Source: Symbiodinium natans
Lineage: Eukaryota; Sar; Dinophyceae; Suessiales; Symbiodiniaceae
DNA length: 64,000 bases
Assembly (NCBI GenBank): GCA_905221605.1
Contig: CAJNDS010000261.1
Span: forward strand, 120,740-184,739
Direction of reading: 5' to 3'
A program made the translations under genes and the position numbers. Shown here one piece after another: positions 45,561-56,948 of the stretch (its first letter is position 1; every line of letters starts with the position of its first letter). The notes under the pieces were generated by a model. That model did not search any database, had not been told where the DNA came from, and was given only the letters and a program-made list of their open reading frames with translations.

Positions 45561-46375
45561 GGACTGCTGCCACAAAGCGCGCCGGTGGCCCCGCACATAT
45601 CTCTTGAATCGATTGCAGCTGCGACCTGCGCAGTCTCTTGCAGCATAGGGAGGCTTTGGTGCAACAGACTCGCCAGAGTTGTGCCAGGATTCCGGAACTC
45701 CAAGCTCGTCAGGGTCAGGGACAATGGCACCTTGATCGCACACGTCTTACTTAGAGACAAGCATGGTTAAGGAAGCTGTTCGGCTCCTTGCCAGGAGACG
45801 GAGAGCGAAGGCAACAGAGACGAGGTTCACGTTGAGCACAGCCACCTGAAGGTCATGCGTGATGTGCTCAACGAGGGGGTGACAGTTACTTGGCAACAGC
45901 TCCTTGAATGCCGTGCAATGTTCATCAATGTTCATCAATGTTCACAGCATGCTTAATTTCAGTTCAAGCCAAGTTAATTAGAGATGCCCCGTGCTCAGGC
46001 TTTCACTGACAGAAACTGTGTTTACAAGAGACTCGTCTGACACGTTGGAACCCGTGATGTTCGGTTTAATAGCTGCGAAAGTCTCGGCAAATCGAGGAGC
46101 ATCCCACAACAGCTTGCTGGAGCCGTTCTCTTCAGAGCACGGTATATTGTCCCGGAAGACACCGCATTCACGGTGAAGGCACCTGAAATGTCATCATTCT
46201 GAGCAGAATGTCGAGAGCGGCTTTACCCAGGCTCCAGCAGGATCTGCTGTCTACTTGTTTAGCGAGGCCCCGGCCGCATTGCACATGGCCAAGTTCTATT
46301 AGTCGCGCCTTGATTGGCTCTTTGCAACATTCAGTCCCTGGAGGCCCACCGTGATGGTGGCTTTCCCGCACTTGG

Positions 46376-49240
46376 TTGGCAGCAAGAGGACGCTGGACGT
46401 TTCCACTGGCAAGATGTGGATGGCAACCCGACATTCATTTTGTACGTTGTGTCATATTTTGCAATCTATTGAATCTATTGCCATCGATTGTCATGCTGTG
46501 GAAAGAAAGGCAGATTTTATTCGCTCAATCTGTGGACGAAGAATCACTCGGGGAGCGACATGACAATCCCAGTGACAAGCTCCTTGGTTGGTGGAGTTGC
46601 AGTGCAGGTGGGAAACTCTGCGTCTACCTTTTCCTTTGCTTGTGTGTGTTTTCATTGTTTGGCAACTGCGCATCACAGTGATCGGCTTCGTAGGCCAGCT
46701 GTGCGCCGGCATCGTGCCAAGCCAAGCTGCCCGAGATGCAGGACATCTATGAGCAAGTTCCAACTTTCGCGCCGCAGCAAGTCCACCACGGAATTGTTTG
46801 CGATGGATGCAACCAGTGCCCGCTGATTGGTAGACGTTTCAAGAGCAGAGTGCGTGCTGACTACGACCTTTGCCAGACATGTGCCGAGCTGAGTTGATCA
46901 ACGTGGAATCAAGAATGTCATGAGGCATAGGCTCCAAGACGGTACTTACAGAAAGCGACGCGCCGTGGAGAGAAATTAGATCTACAGTCGATACATCTAT
47001 ACTCCAAGCTTCCTCCATCGTACGTGCAAGAGACAGAGCACGCAGAGCAAAAACAAAAACCGCACACGCAACAAGAAGCACACATGCCAAAAGGCGACCT
47101 GAGCAGAACAGAGAGACTTACCGGTCTCCTCAGCTTGGGACAGTGCCGGTGGTTCCGTTGGGTAACATGCCCTCGCCGTGATCGTGCCTTGTTCGTGCCG
47201 TAATCGTGCTGAACGGCACTCCTTGGTCTTCGTGGTGGTGGTGGGCTCTTATGATTTATGCTGGCCTGTGGATGCTGTCAACTGGCCTTGATGAGTTCAC
47301 AGATGTTCTGCGGCGTTCTACAGCAATGAGCACAGTTGATCTTTGTTGCTGCATCTTCAGGTCTCGAGAAGGATGGGAACGCACAGGAGTATGAGGAAAT
47401 GCCCGAACGTCGAGCTCCCCACATGATCCAGTTCTGCCATGCAACAGTGTATTGCGATGGATGCGAGAAGCATGGGCTCGAAGATGCAGACCGATACAAG
47501 TGCGCAGTCTGCGAAGACTTCGACCTCTGTGGATGCTGCTACAACGCAAGAGAGCGCATCCACCCTCAGCACGACAGTTGGGTTCACCAGGGCATGCGAA
47601 TTGCTCGACCTGCTCCGGAGGATCCGGAAGATGCTCCAGCTGCTTCAACCGCTCCAGACACCAAGAGCTTGGACCCAAGCAGTTTGGATGCGAAGGCCGG
47701 ACGTGCCAGACAAACAGAGGGAATGATTTTGGTTCCATGTCCATCCATGTCCCATCCAATCCAAACTCCAAACGTGCTGCAGGCCAGCATGGCTGCCATG
47801 GCCGCCCTGCTACAGCACGACGACCCGGCAGTGCGAGCAGCTGCCAGCAGCGCGCTGGCAAGTGCCTTGAGTGCCTTGGGCACAAGTGTGGGCACCGCCT
47901 CCGAGAAGTTGGAGAAGGCCTGCAATTTGGCCGTTAGCAAGGTCAGAGGAAGTTAGGCACTGACGCTTTGCATTGTGCATTATGCCATGTTTCGAAACAC
48001 CATGCTTGTACATCTTGTTTAGTAATACAGATCCACAAATGAACAGAAAGCGAATCGGCACAACCACCGCAGCCACACCGGCCCGCCACTTCAACAAGAT
48101 TCAACCATACTCAACCAATCCTCTCCGCCCGGGGAGGGGTGCAGAATTCGCCACATGTGTTTCAACCGACGACCTTGCGACCTCCGGCATATGCCAGCAT
48201 TTCTTTACGTTTGGCTCATTGTGCCACGGGCTTGTTCATTGTTGCATGATTCGATGCAGGATTCTGTGTCTGACATCAGTGATGGCTGGGAGAGGCGTCC
48301 TACGCGTGTCGTTGTTAGGTTGCAATTGCCAGCATTCTCAAGCCGTTAAACTTGCAGGTTGGAAAACATGGACCTGGTCTCTGCAAAGGCGCAGATGCCG
48401 AAGAGACAGAGAAGCAACGATAAGCGTGTGACCGTGCAACTCGGAGGTCGTCCATGCCAGTGTCTTTGCCAATGACGCGCTTGCACGACCACTAGACCTG
48501 GACATGGTTCATCATGGATGCCAGGCACAGCAGAATTCAAGCAAAACCTTGAGAATGATTCAATGTGCCCTCGTGGATTCTTGATTTTGGTGCAAGCTGT
48601 CTCAGGCCTGCCGACTTGCACATTTGGAGATCAACCACGCAGCCTCCACGGAAGCTAAAGCTGTCGTGGCCAGCTGAGAACGGCAAAAGGGCAAGTGCGG
48701 CAGTGGAGTCGGCATCTGAAAGACCAAGGTTAGGGCAGTTGTCGTGAACGACGGCACAGAGCCATGGCCAGAGGCAACATGAAGCTTCACACAGTAGGTT
48801 GACTAAATTGAGTAAAGCATGTTAAAGCCTTGTCGACATGTGAAAACACAAAGGAAAGAACTGTCTTGGCAAGGCCTCGCTTTTGAAGCTCAGCGAGGGC
48901 CCGTCCTGGGGATTCCATGAGCTACCCCTCGGCGCAGTCCCGCCGGGTGAGACTGCCGGATGCTTGGTCTTCCCGCCTGCTGTGCACGTAAGGTCGTAGA
49001 AGCATGTCTTTGCTGAAGGTGGAGTTGGTACTGGACCTGTCCTTCCTGCCGGGCCATGCCGGCGATCATGTAGTCTCGGCATGGTCCTTGCTCGGTCCAT
49101 CGGGCCCCTTTGGGCCACCCATGGTGGTGGAGGTGACGCCCCTCGACCGCACGTATGGAACTTGGGCGGAGCTTCCCTTAGTCTGCACAACTGTCCATGA
49201 CTCCGGTTGGTTTGTGCTATTTCGTGCTCCAATTCCCTGA
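46376..49240 (+). CDS. NBR1-like selective autophagy receptor: ZZ-ZZ-FW
   Basis: NBR1/p62-type receptors link cargo to autophagosomes. Exon 46694 to about 46895 encodes PTFAPQQVHHGIVCDGC and FKSRVRADYDLCQTC, a ZZ finger in which the second C-x-x-C pair is lost. Exon about 47361-47941 encodes MIQFCHATVYCDGC, YKCAVCEDFDLCGCC and HPQHDSWVHQ, an intact ZZ finger with both Cys pairs and the H-x-x-x-H end, then a low-complexity linker with Ala-rich helix. Exon 48358-48421 is open (LENMDLVSAKAQMPKRQRS). Exon from 48729 reads VVVNDGTEPWPE and exon 49000 on reads VELVLDLSFLPGHAGD and WSLLGPSGPFGPP-MVVEV: the N-G-x-x-x-WP and GxxFGP motifs of the FW (four-tryptophan) domain. A stretch near 46395-46445 (RFHWQDVDGNPTFIL) could be the PB1 acidic loop, low confidence. 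The LIR and UBA parts were not found; the end at 49238-49240 is provisional. Confidence 0.78.
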
Positions 49241-51070
49241 ACACCACCAAGTTGGCAACTGCTGACATGCCCTCGACTGCCCGGCAGGCGAACATAGAAA
49301 GGGCACCGAAGCTGCTGGACAGCCAGATGATCAGCTGCTGCCACATGGTCGCGTGAGCCGAAGTGTACAGAGGCTACGTGATCAGTGCCCTGCGTGTACA
49401 AAGTACATCATCAGTAGAGTCTCCAATCCTCTGAAGTCTGACCACAGCCCTTTTCACTTGAAGTTCCGATCGCACTGGCGGCTTGGTATTGCAGGATGAG
49501 CAAAAGATGTACTGCCATGAAAACATGCCTGCAACACCTAAGCCATTAGAAAAAAATGTACTGCCATGAAGCATGCCTACAACAACCAAGCCATTGGAGA
49601 ATATAGCGATGTATAGAGATGATGTGGCATTAGCAGGAGTCCAGTGGCGTGGACGTCATCGCTCAGCCCTTAGCCGCCACCAGAGAAATGATGCGAATCT
49701 CGGTACACGCCGAGTTGAGTAGTGCAGGTCTCCTGCATCGCTGCCGAAGCCCCATCGTTGTTGAAAGATGCTCTGGTGATGCTGGATTTGACCCATGCAA
49801 CGACTCTAGCGCCGCCTATCTGATCTTGCACATATCTCAGGGCACGAGAGCCATGGTCCATCATTCAGCTTCTGCCGACCTGCTCTCAGATCTGTACTGG
49901 CTTGAAGCGGATTCTGGCAATGGCGCAGAAACGTGCAAGGAGCGGCAGACAAGCCAAGCCTAAAATCGATACATTCCAGCATGTTCGAGTTTCTGGGGTT
50001 TCAGGGCATGTCTTTTGTGCACCCAAGGGCTGCTATAGACCTCCTAAACAGTTCAACCTTCCGCATTCCCCTGATTTCCGGTGTGCTCATAGTGGCGTGG
50101 CCAAAGCGCGCTGCTTTCCAGAGTTTCCAGATTAAGGACGCGGCTGCAGTTTGGCGTTACTGAGAGGAGGCGGCGAGTCGTCCGGCTCTTGGGAGTCCTG
50201 GTGTTGTGTCCCGTCTGAAGTTACATGTCATTGCAAAAGCCAGGCGCTGAAACTACCCGACAGCGATGAGGCTGCAACCGACGACTCAATTGCAAGAGCC
50301 TCAGACGAAGCCAATCGTTTGCACTGCAAGAACAGCATGTACAGATGGTGCTGAGGGCACGCTGGTCACACTGCATCATTTACATATACATAGAGCCTAG
50401 ACAAGCTAAGGTCACTTTCATACCATGCCAAGAGCTACAAGTGGGGGAAGGGCCTGCTAGACAGGCAACGCTGGGGTTACCACCCTTGATGCGCCGTAGC
50501 AGAATGCCCTTTGCAACCAGGCTTCTCGCAGCATCGGACGAACTTCCGCGCGGTCCTGACTTACAGTGGGGTTTGTGGTTGTGACTCCGGTGCTATGCTG
50601 TGGTTTCGAGGCGGTCTCGCGAAGTTCTTCAATGGGCTCCCCAGCGGAGGACGAACTTGCGGACACCTGCCGCACTGCAGAGATCTGCGGGACAGAGCCG
50701 CAGGCACTTCGACTTCGAGTCACGTCGAGCCAGTTGCTCCTATGCCGTGACCAGGGTGAGGACTTCATTGACTTCATTCTTTGCCTTCATTTCCGCGACC
50801 TCAGCGCGGCTGCGGAAAGCTTTGGTGTTCTCGCCATGTTGCACTCTTTAGCAATTGCTTGGGCCATTTGGCCTGGGCTTTCGGTGCCTTTTCGGTTCCC
50901 ACCTGTCAGTCTTGCCCATGAATCCGCCCTTGAGACCCTCGCCCTCATATCTCGGTCTAAACATTCACACCCTTGGATTCATCACCCAGTTCTTTCTAAG
51001 TCTAACGGTATCTTCTCCCTTGTCAAGACCTTTCATGCCAGGTTAACCCCTGTCAAAGCCTACTACTAAA
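49241..51070. other. Unassigned with candidate exons
   Basis: A + stretch at about 50234-50335 reads SQALKLPDSDEAATDDSIAR and continues ASDEANRLHCK, strongly coding in character. Another at about 50600-50750 includes SSSMGSPAEDELADTCRTAE. Either could be a 3' exon of the NBR1-like gene or a separate gene. No motif is recognised. Confidence 0.35.
49506..49607 (+). repeat. Tandem duplication of about 52 bp
   Basis: ATGTACTGCCATGAA ... CATGCCT ... CAACA ... AAGCCATT occurs twice (about 49507 and 49556), separated by a short A run. Confidence 0.75.
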
Positions 51071-51690
51071 GGCGTGAAGGTAAGTTTACGCGCGCTTTAA
51101 GCATTTAGCGAAGATAATAATATTATAGGGGCTTCTTGTTCGCCCCTTATTTCGTTTACTCAGAGGCCCATAAAAATCTCGAGACTATTGGTCGGCCGTT
51201 ATCTCACTATATTGTATTGTTGTCATCATGCGGGTGCTAAAATACTGAAAATATGCACACACGAAACATTATGATTGTAAAATCCCAGCCATTATGATGG
51301 ACATGATCCCAGATGCAGGAATTCTTAAGATGTAAACTTTTCGATGGCCAAATAACACAAAAAATGTTGATAGAATGTAGGAAGTTTATTTTAATGAAGA
51401 TCACCCAATATTAAAAGGAGAGTACCAGATAAGATTGGAAATGTTGATACAAGCATGAAAGCGGTAATCAAGAAACCCCAAGGAAAAAATATGTCTCGGA
51501 TAGTCTTTCATGTCAGATAATAAGATCTCAGATCTAGAATTGTTGTCCAATAGTTAAGAGATGTAAGACATGAAGATATACCAGTTTTTATAATCCAAAA
51601 AGATGATTTCCAGCACTTGAAGGTGATGAAGTCATAAACGAAGTGGATGATGGTGGAAAACGTTCATCCTGTAATTACCACCTCCAAATT
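51071..51690. other. AT-rich island of foreign composition
   Basis: About 600 bases visibly richer in A and T than the flanking sequence, without homopolymer-G or microsatellite character. Short open stretches exist on + (a 40-codon frame with KKPQGKNMSRIVFHVR at about 51425-51510; HEDIPVFIIQKDDFQHLKVM at about 51575-51635) but none is long. It might be a decayed mobile element or an integrated foreign fragment. I cannot identify it. Confidence 0.5.
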
Positions 51691-51790
51691 CTGAGTGTGT
51701 GCTCAGTTGCGCACGCCATCTGTGCTGGTGGTCGATGACGGTATCATGCACGCTCATGTGCGCAATTTTCAGCACGGGGCCAGGCCTTAG

Positions 51791-52182
51791 CGGGGACTAT
51801 GTGCGCTCCGATCAGCTCTATGGAGATCGACCTGTCTTCATCAAGGCCAGGCTGCTCAAGCATTTTTTGTATTTAGTTTGAGTTGACCCGTTGGTTATCG
51901 AAGCTTTGTTGTTGAGGCTCCGCTTCGGCACCGGCAAGGTGCAGACGACCACCTTGACGATTTTCATGTGAAGATGTCGAGCAAGCTTCGCTACGCATGC
52001 TAAGCAACCATGTCATGTGCAACTGCTGCAAATCCCATGAAGAGGTGGATTTGACATGGACGAGAAGCCCAGCCAGGCATCACAAAGTCTCCGACTCAAC
52101 GTATGAGGGGCTTGCGACAATCTTGCAGGGCCAGGATCGGCAGCTCTTCTTCTTCTACGATGACATTCGTCACCGATGGCAG
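51791..52182 (+). CDS. Two exons with NG-x-Y-like motif ... RPVFIK (copy 3 of 3)
   Basis: Exon 51791-51845 reads GDYVRSDQLYGDRPVFIK and ends at a GC donor in phase 0. Exon 52129-52182 starts after TTGCAG, phase 0, reads GQDRQLFFFYDDIRHRWQ and ends at a GC donor. The joined module (SGDYV ... DRPVFIK ... LFFFYDD-x-RHRW) is a compact beta-type unit with a terminal Trp. Possible neighbours: a frame at about 51709-51780 (LRTPSVLVVDDGIMHAHV) and one at 52505-52580 (VFSPNSPEAALAKAACPSLP). The host protein is unknown; in dinoflagellates such modules often sit in large multidomain proteins. Confidence 0.6.
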
Positions 52183-53414
52183 GCAGAGCTGACGTGGTGA
52201 CTTGCGCTGAGCAGATGAGCCAGATCAGCCCGAGGTTGCACCAGAAGTCGGTGCGAAAGGCTTGAGCGTGCTGGCTCGCAGCCCCATTGGTTGGGATCAG
52301 GCGACGGGCAGTCACCAAATCATCCTTCAAGCTGCTCAAATTCGGCAAAACTGTTCAAAGCGACTAGAATGGAAAAAAAAACTAAACAGAGCTGCTTTGC
52401 CAGGAAACTCTGGCTAACTGCTAGCTGCAGAGCTGTTCACAAGAGAGCCCTGTCACATGGTGTGTGGAATGCAGTGCAAGACGCTGCGTTCTCTACCTTG
52501 CAGGTGTTCTCACCGAACTCACCAGAGGCCGCATTGGCAAAGGCAGCATGCCCCAGCTTGCCAGAAGCGGTCATGCTGCGAGTCGTGAGTCGTTGTTGGA
52601 ATATGACACCAATCCGAGGAAGTGGGGTCTTCCAGGCAACCAGGCACCTGGCAGATGCGGGCAGCCTGCTTAAACTCCACCACTGACACGCATGTTTGCT
52701 CCATCTTGCCTTCAGCTTTCATTCAGAGCATCCTGTGCCAAGCTCAATGAGCCTGCGCTGGCCATCCACTCACGGCGCTCCAAGCTCACAGACATTCCGG
52801 AGGCCGAGAGTGAAGAGGCTTCTAAGGAATGTGAAGGGCAGTAGCTACTTGCCTCCGGGATGCCGTGCGGCACTTGCTATCAGGCCTCACAAGTTTTCCA
52901 AGACTGCGAGGCTCTGACTGCCTAATCCTTGAAGTGCCGTCACAGCTCGCAGAAGGAATTCTGAGCATTTTCAGTATCGTGCACCGAGGTTGTGGCATTG
53001 GAAGACCGGGCGCCATCGCGCGCTGTCACCTTCCAGTATGAAGGCGTCACATTGTGCCACATACTGTTCTGAAATTTTCAGAGGGGCGAGCAAGGAAATG
53101 CAAGGCAATCCCTTCATGACCGTCATGACAGGCCCAGGTGAAGAGCTGCAGGCACATGGGTTTTTGATTCAATCTTAAAGTATACACCCATTGGACATAT
53201 GGCGGATGCTTCGAGCAGGTGCTGTCAGAGCACCCGCTTGCCGGAGACTTCAGACTGCACTGTCCCTGGAGATTGCGATTGCTTGGGAATTGGTTGACAC
53301 TTTTTTTGGTATTTATGCGCAAAAAGCTTGCATGTGCCCGACGTTAATCCACAGTGCCTCTGAAGCTCTGAAGCAGCAGTGGCCTGGCGTCGAAAATGGG
53401 CAATCTGTCCAACG
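52183..53414. other. Candidate exons after copy 3
   Basis: The + stretch 52757-52845 reads PALAIHSRRSKLTDIPEAE and SEEASKECEGQ, likely an exon. Other open pieces at 52291-52686 and 52990-53178 are ambiguous. No family is recognised. Confidence 0.3.
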
Positions 53415-54113
53415 TTACTTGGCATGATCCACTTTAAATCCCATGCTGCCAATGACCTGAGGCTCCGCCAGAGGTACGGGAAGCGTCCCGTATGCCCGGC
53501 AGTTTACACTGCATAGACTGTATACATTTTCGGAGACCTTTGTGAGTTCGGCAAGCGCGGGAGGTATATCGCCGCACACCTCTGCAACCTTGTGGACCTG
53601 GGCCTGGCCCTGGGTGAACCTGTGTGATTTTACTAGAGGGATGGAAAAGGCGAGTAGAGTCTGGAGAGGAATGCATGTTATGGCTCGCACTGAAATCACT
53701 GATGCAACAAGCGCGTGCCAGGGTTCTCCGTGATGCTGTGGGGTGCTGTCGGGGGGGGGGACTTGAGAAGTGGACACATCCCAGAACTCCCAGGCCTGGC
53801 TTGCGCGCTCAGCACAGCGCTCAGATTCATCTGTCAACAAACGTGTGGGCAACACACACGCACACCAGATGGGCTCGACGGAATTGAGGCGGTTCTTGTA
53901 CGCGGTGTAAACTTGGTGCACTGTCACCTGAGGCCAGGCCTGTTCCTCTTTTTCGAACCACGGCTCGGATATTGGGTTGCCGCTTGGACCAGTGATGATG
54001 GCTTTTGAGGCTTCGGTGGTCTCTTGCCCTTCTTTCAGGTCAGTACCATCTCCCCGTTGGCTTCGAATCACGCTGTCGCGCAGAAAGCTTAGTGTTGCCG
54101 AACCATGCCTCAA
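53415..54113 (-). CDS. Candidate minus-strand ORF, 232 codons
   Basis: Long uninterrupted frame on the minus strand. The N-terminal 80 residues look protein-like (SQRGDGTDLKEGQETTEASK, GPSGNPISEPWFEKEEQAWP, VHQVYTAYKNRLN), while the C-terminal half is less so and crosses a G homopolymer. If real it would be the clearest antisense gene in the window. In 64 kb of balanced composition an open frame of this length is only slightly above chance. Confidence 0.3.
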   Translation of the reverse strand: MRHGSATLSFLRDSVIRSQRGDGTDLKEGQETTEASKAIITGPSGNPISEPWFEKEEQAWPQVTVHQVYTAYKNRLNSVEPIWCACVLPTRLLTDESERCAERASQAWEFWDVSTSQVPPPDSTPQHHGEPWHALVASVISVRAITCIPLQTLLAFSIPLVKSHRFTQGQAQVHKVAEVCGDIPPALAELTKVSENVYSLCSVNCRAYGTLPVPLAEPQVIGSMGFKVDHAK

Positions 54114-56948
54114 ATTAAAGCTTCAGCATAGCGGAACCCTTCCAGGGCGAACTAGATTGTTGCGGGCTCTTGCGATGTTTGTACAGGTTTGCCAGGCCCG
54201 ATCTTCCCGGTCGTTTTGGCCAGGCCAGAATCGTGATGCCAGCAGAGGAGTAGTCCACAATCTGTTGCCCTTCAGGTCTTAGCCAGGAGCGGCCCTGACT
54301 GGGCGTCGGTGTTGCCAGAGGACTGTTCTGTCACGCAGATGCAGAGCTGCTTGGAATTGAAGGCACACCTGCTTCGCATATCTTCGCATGCCCCCAGGAC
54401 ACAAAGGACTGGGATGCAGCTGACAGCCAGGAGCGGAATGCTTGCACACATGTCAAGTAACGTCGCTGGCGCAGACGAAGGTTTGAGGTTTAGCAAGCTT
54501 GTTAAAGTACATGCCCAGGAATAATGGTTCACCTTCTGCATTCTCGGCTGAAACTTCTAATGTGTTCAACTGGGGCTCCTATGATTGCTAGATGGGGACA
54601 TTTACGTCATGGGCTCATGTAGGATTACGCCACCCCGAAAACCAGCCATGCATGATTACATGATATTAAGACATGGCGGGCTGGGCGTGCTGAAGACGCT
54701 GTTGCCGTTGTTGCACCTTCTCAGTTTGTGTTCGTGTTCGGATTTGTTGCTGTTGCTGTTGCCTCCGTGTATCCTCCAGTCCGTGACCTCATCTACGCGC
54801 CTGGGGAAACCCTTAGCCCCCCACAACACGCGATGAGGAAAAGATTAGCCATGCGCAAAAACAATCAAGGCGTCATGTTGCATCCATGCTATTTGTGCAT
54901 GAAGGGCTGTTCCATCATCCCAGCACAGAACTGTCTTGCACATGGTATGAGAGCAGCGTCCTCAAAGCATGGTGCTTATGCCACACAAAAGAGGCTCCCG
55001 GTTCTCAATACCGCCTTGGGCCAGCAAGAGTGCGGGGCACAAGACATGCCAGCAAGTGGCGGTGTGTGAGAATGCTCCCCAAACCTGCCAAGGCTCCACC
55101 TAGCGCGCTGCTGTCCGAGCAACTGGCGTGCCTGTGGCGCGTTTTCGTCAAGAAAGGGAGACTTGGTCTGTCACAGCATGTTACACGACTGTTCCAGTGT
55201 CATCCGCGGTGCCAGGCCAACGCCGTGGCTGCGCCTAATGGCCTTGGGCAGGGACACCCCTTCTCAGCTGGTTTGTTTCAGTGGCTTCGGTGACAGGCGC
55301 GAGATTGAGTGACATGATGTCAAGATGCTTGTCAGTTGCACTGGACAGGTTGCACACACTGAACGGCTCATATGAGCTGCTGCCAGAGTCCATGCCGTGA
55401 GCACAGCTTGCACGATTTTTGTGGTGGTTCGCAGCCGGGTTTCGGGTACCTCAAGGGTAATTCCACCAACATGGTACCCCGGCAGCCTTGGCAAGTTGAT
55501 TCAATTTGAAATTTGCCTAGGTGGGCATCCCGACCTGCATGGGTGCGAGTGCAGAGTGCTTGGCTACGGTTGCCTTACACTGCTTCCGATTATGCCATAT
55601 TCAGCCTTGAACGACTTTTGCTGTCGGCTAGTGCTCACCCGAGGCCATTACCAGGGGAGGCGCTTGCCAGTGCTTGCACTCTTCCTGATGCGACGTAGCC
55701 GGGACTGTGAAGCTTGGACATGAGGATGCCGAGTTTCCCAAGTACATCTTCTTTTGGCCAGAGCTTCTTGAACGCATTTCGCACAATTCGGGAAAGCTGG
55801 GATATGAATGTCACAGCCGTAGGACAGGGCACTGGATTATTGGTCCAGACCTGCACGCTGCGCAGACAGGCCGGCAGACACGAGAGAAGACAACGCCTTA
55901 GCAAGTAGCACCCTTTCACAGGTCTCGCGCGAAATGGTCCTGGCCGGTGGGCTGCTCAATCTCCGGACCATTGCCCTGGCACCGACCCGAGATGTTGAAT
56001 TCGGCAATGTACGGCAATGAGCTGCAGAATGTCAATGTGGTTTCTTCGGCGACGCAATAGCGGAGAAGTGATTTCTGTTCCTGACACGTTTGCATTCTAG
56101 TACCATGTTGTCCTGTCAGGGCGGTGGGCTGCCCTGAACGGTCTGTGCTTCAGTTGCCCAAGAAGCAATGACGACCTAAGCCACTAAAGACGAGTCACAG
56201 GCCCTCTAGTTGCTCATATGTTCAGGCCATTCGTTCTCGGAGGATCCGAAGATATTCTGCAGAAGGCAGAAGGCGATGGCCCGGGTCATATTCGCAGTTT
56301 CCACATGATGATAGTTGCCTGGCATGCTGGCAGGCAAATGGAGGCGTCGAAACCTTCGGTCTATCCTGCATGCGCCTCTGCAAGACTCTCTAGCATAGAG
56401 CATCCGAATGTCTAGAAGTTCAGGTCCTGCCTCTCCTCGACAAAGACATGGCCTCGGGCAGTCTCAGGATCTTGATGATGGCGCTTGCATACAGATGCAC
56501 CGCACTGACTCAGGTCTCGGACCGCGTGCGAATGCCATGCCATTGTCGCCAAAAAGTACGCACAGGAGTGACCTATGAATCCGATGAAGAGCTACCACAA
56601 TGCCATTTGCGTCGCGCACAGTTTTTGCGATTGATCACCTTTCCCTCCCCACCACCTCGGGGACCAGAGCAGCAATTAACCCTAAGCCCATTCTCCGAAT
56701 GGCTAAGCCTCATTTACATTTGGTTCTTCGGAATTCCAGGTGCAAGGCTTCCAGCGAATGCCTGAAATCCTAAACCCGAAACCACCTGGGCACGAAGTGA
56801 CAGGTGTGCCGGCTTGGGCTGGGTTTGGCAGTACACCCGACTCTCAAATGTACATGCAGCATTTTGTATATGTACCATTTTGCTGCGACGTAGCACTTCT
56901 GCAAGCCAGTGTTGTTCTGTGTGGTGTTTCTTGTTGGCCCTTTGTGCA
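54114..56948. other. Unassigned with candidate exons
   Basis: Open + stretches with coding character: about 54720-54815 (FVFVFGFVAVAVASVYPPVR, hydrophobic), 55512-55698 (AWVRVQSAWLRLPYTASDYA, IFSLERLLLSASAHP) and 56218-56400 (FVLGGSEDILQKAEGDGPGH). None is recognised. A degenerate telomere-like word pair lies at 56765-56785. Confidence 0.3.

Noticed and set aside
51365-51660. Copia-like integrase remnant in the AT-rich island
   Set aside because: Only a loose SR-x-V-x-F resemblance in a 40-codon frame; not enough to name an element.
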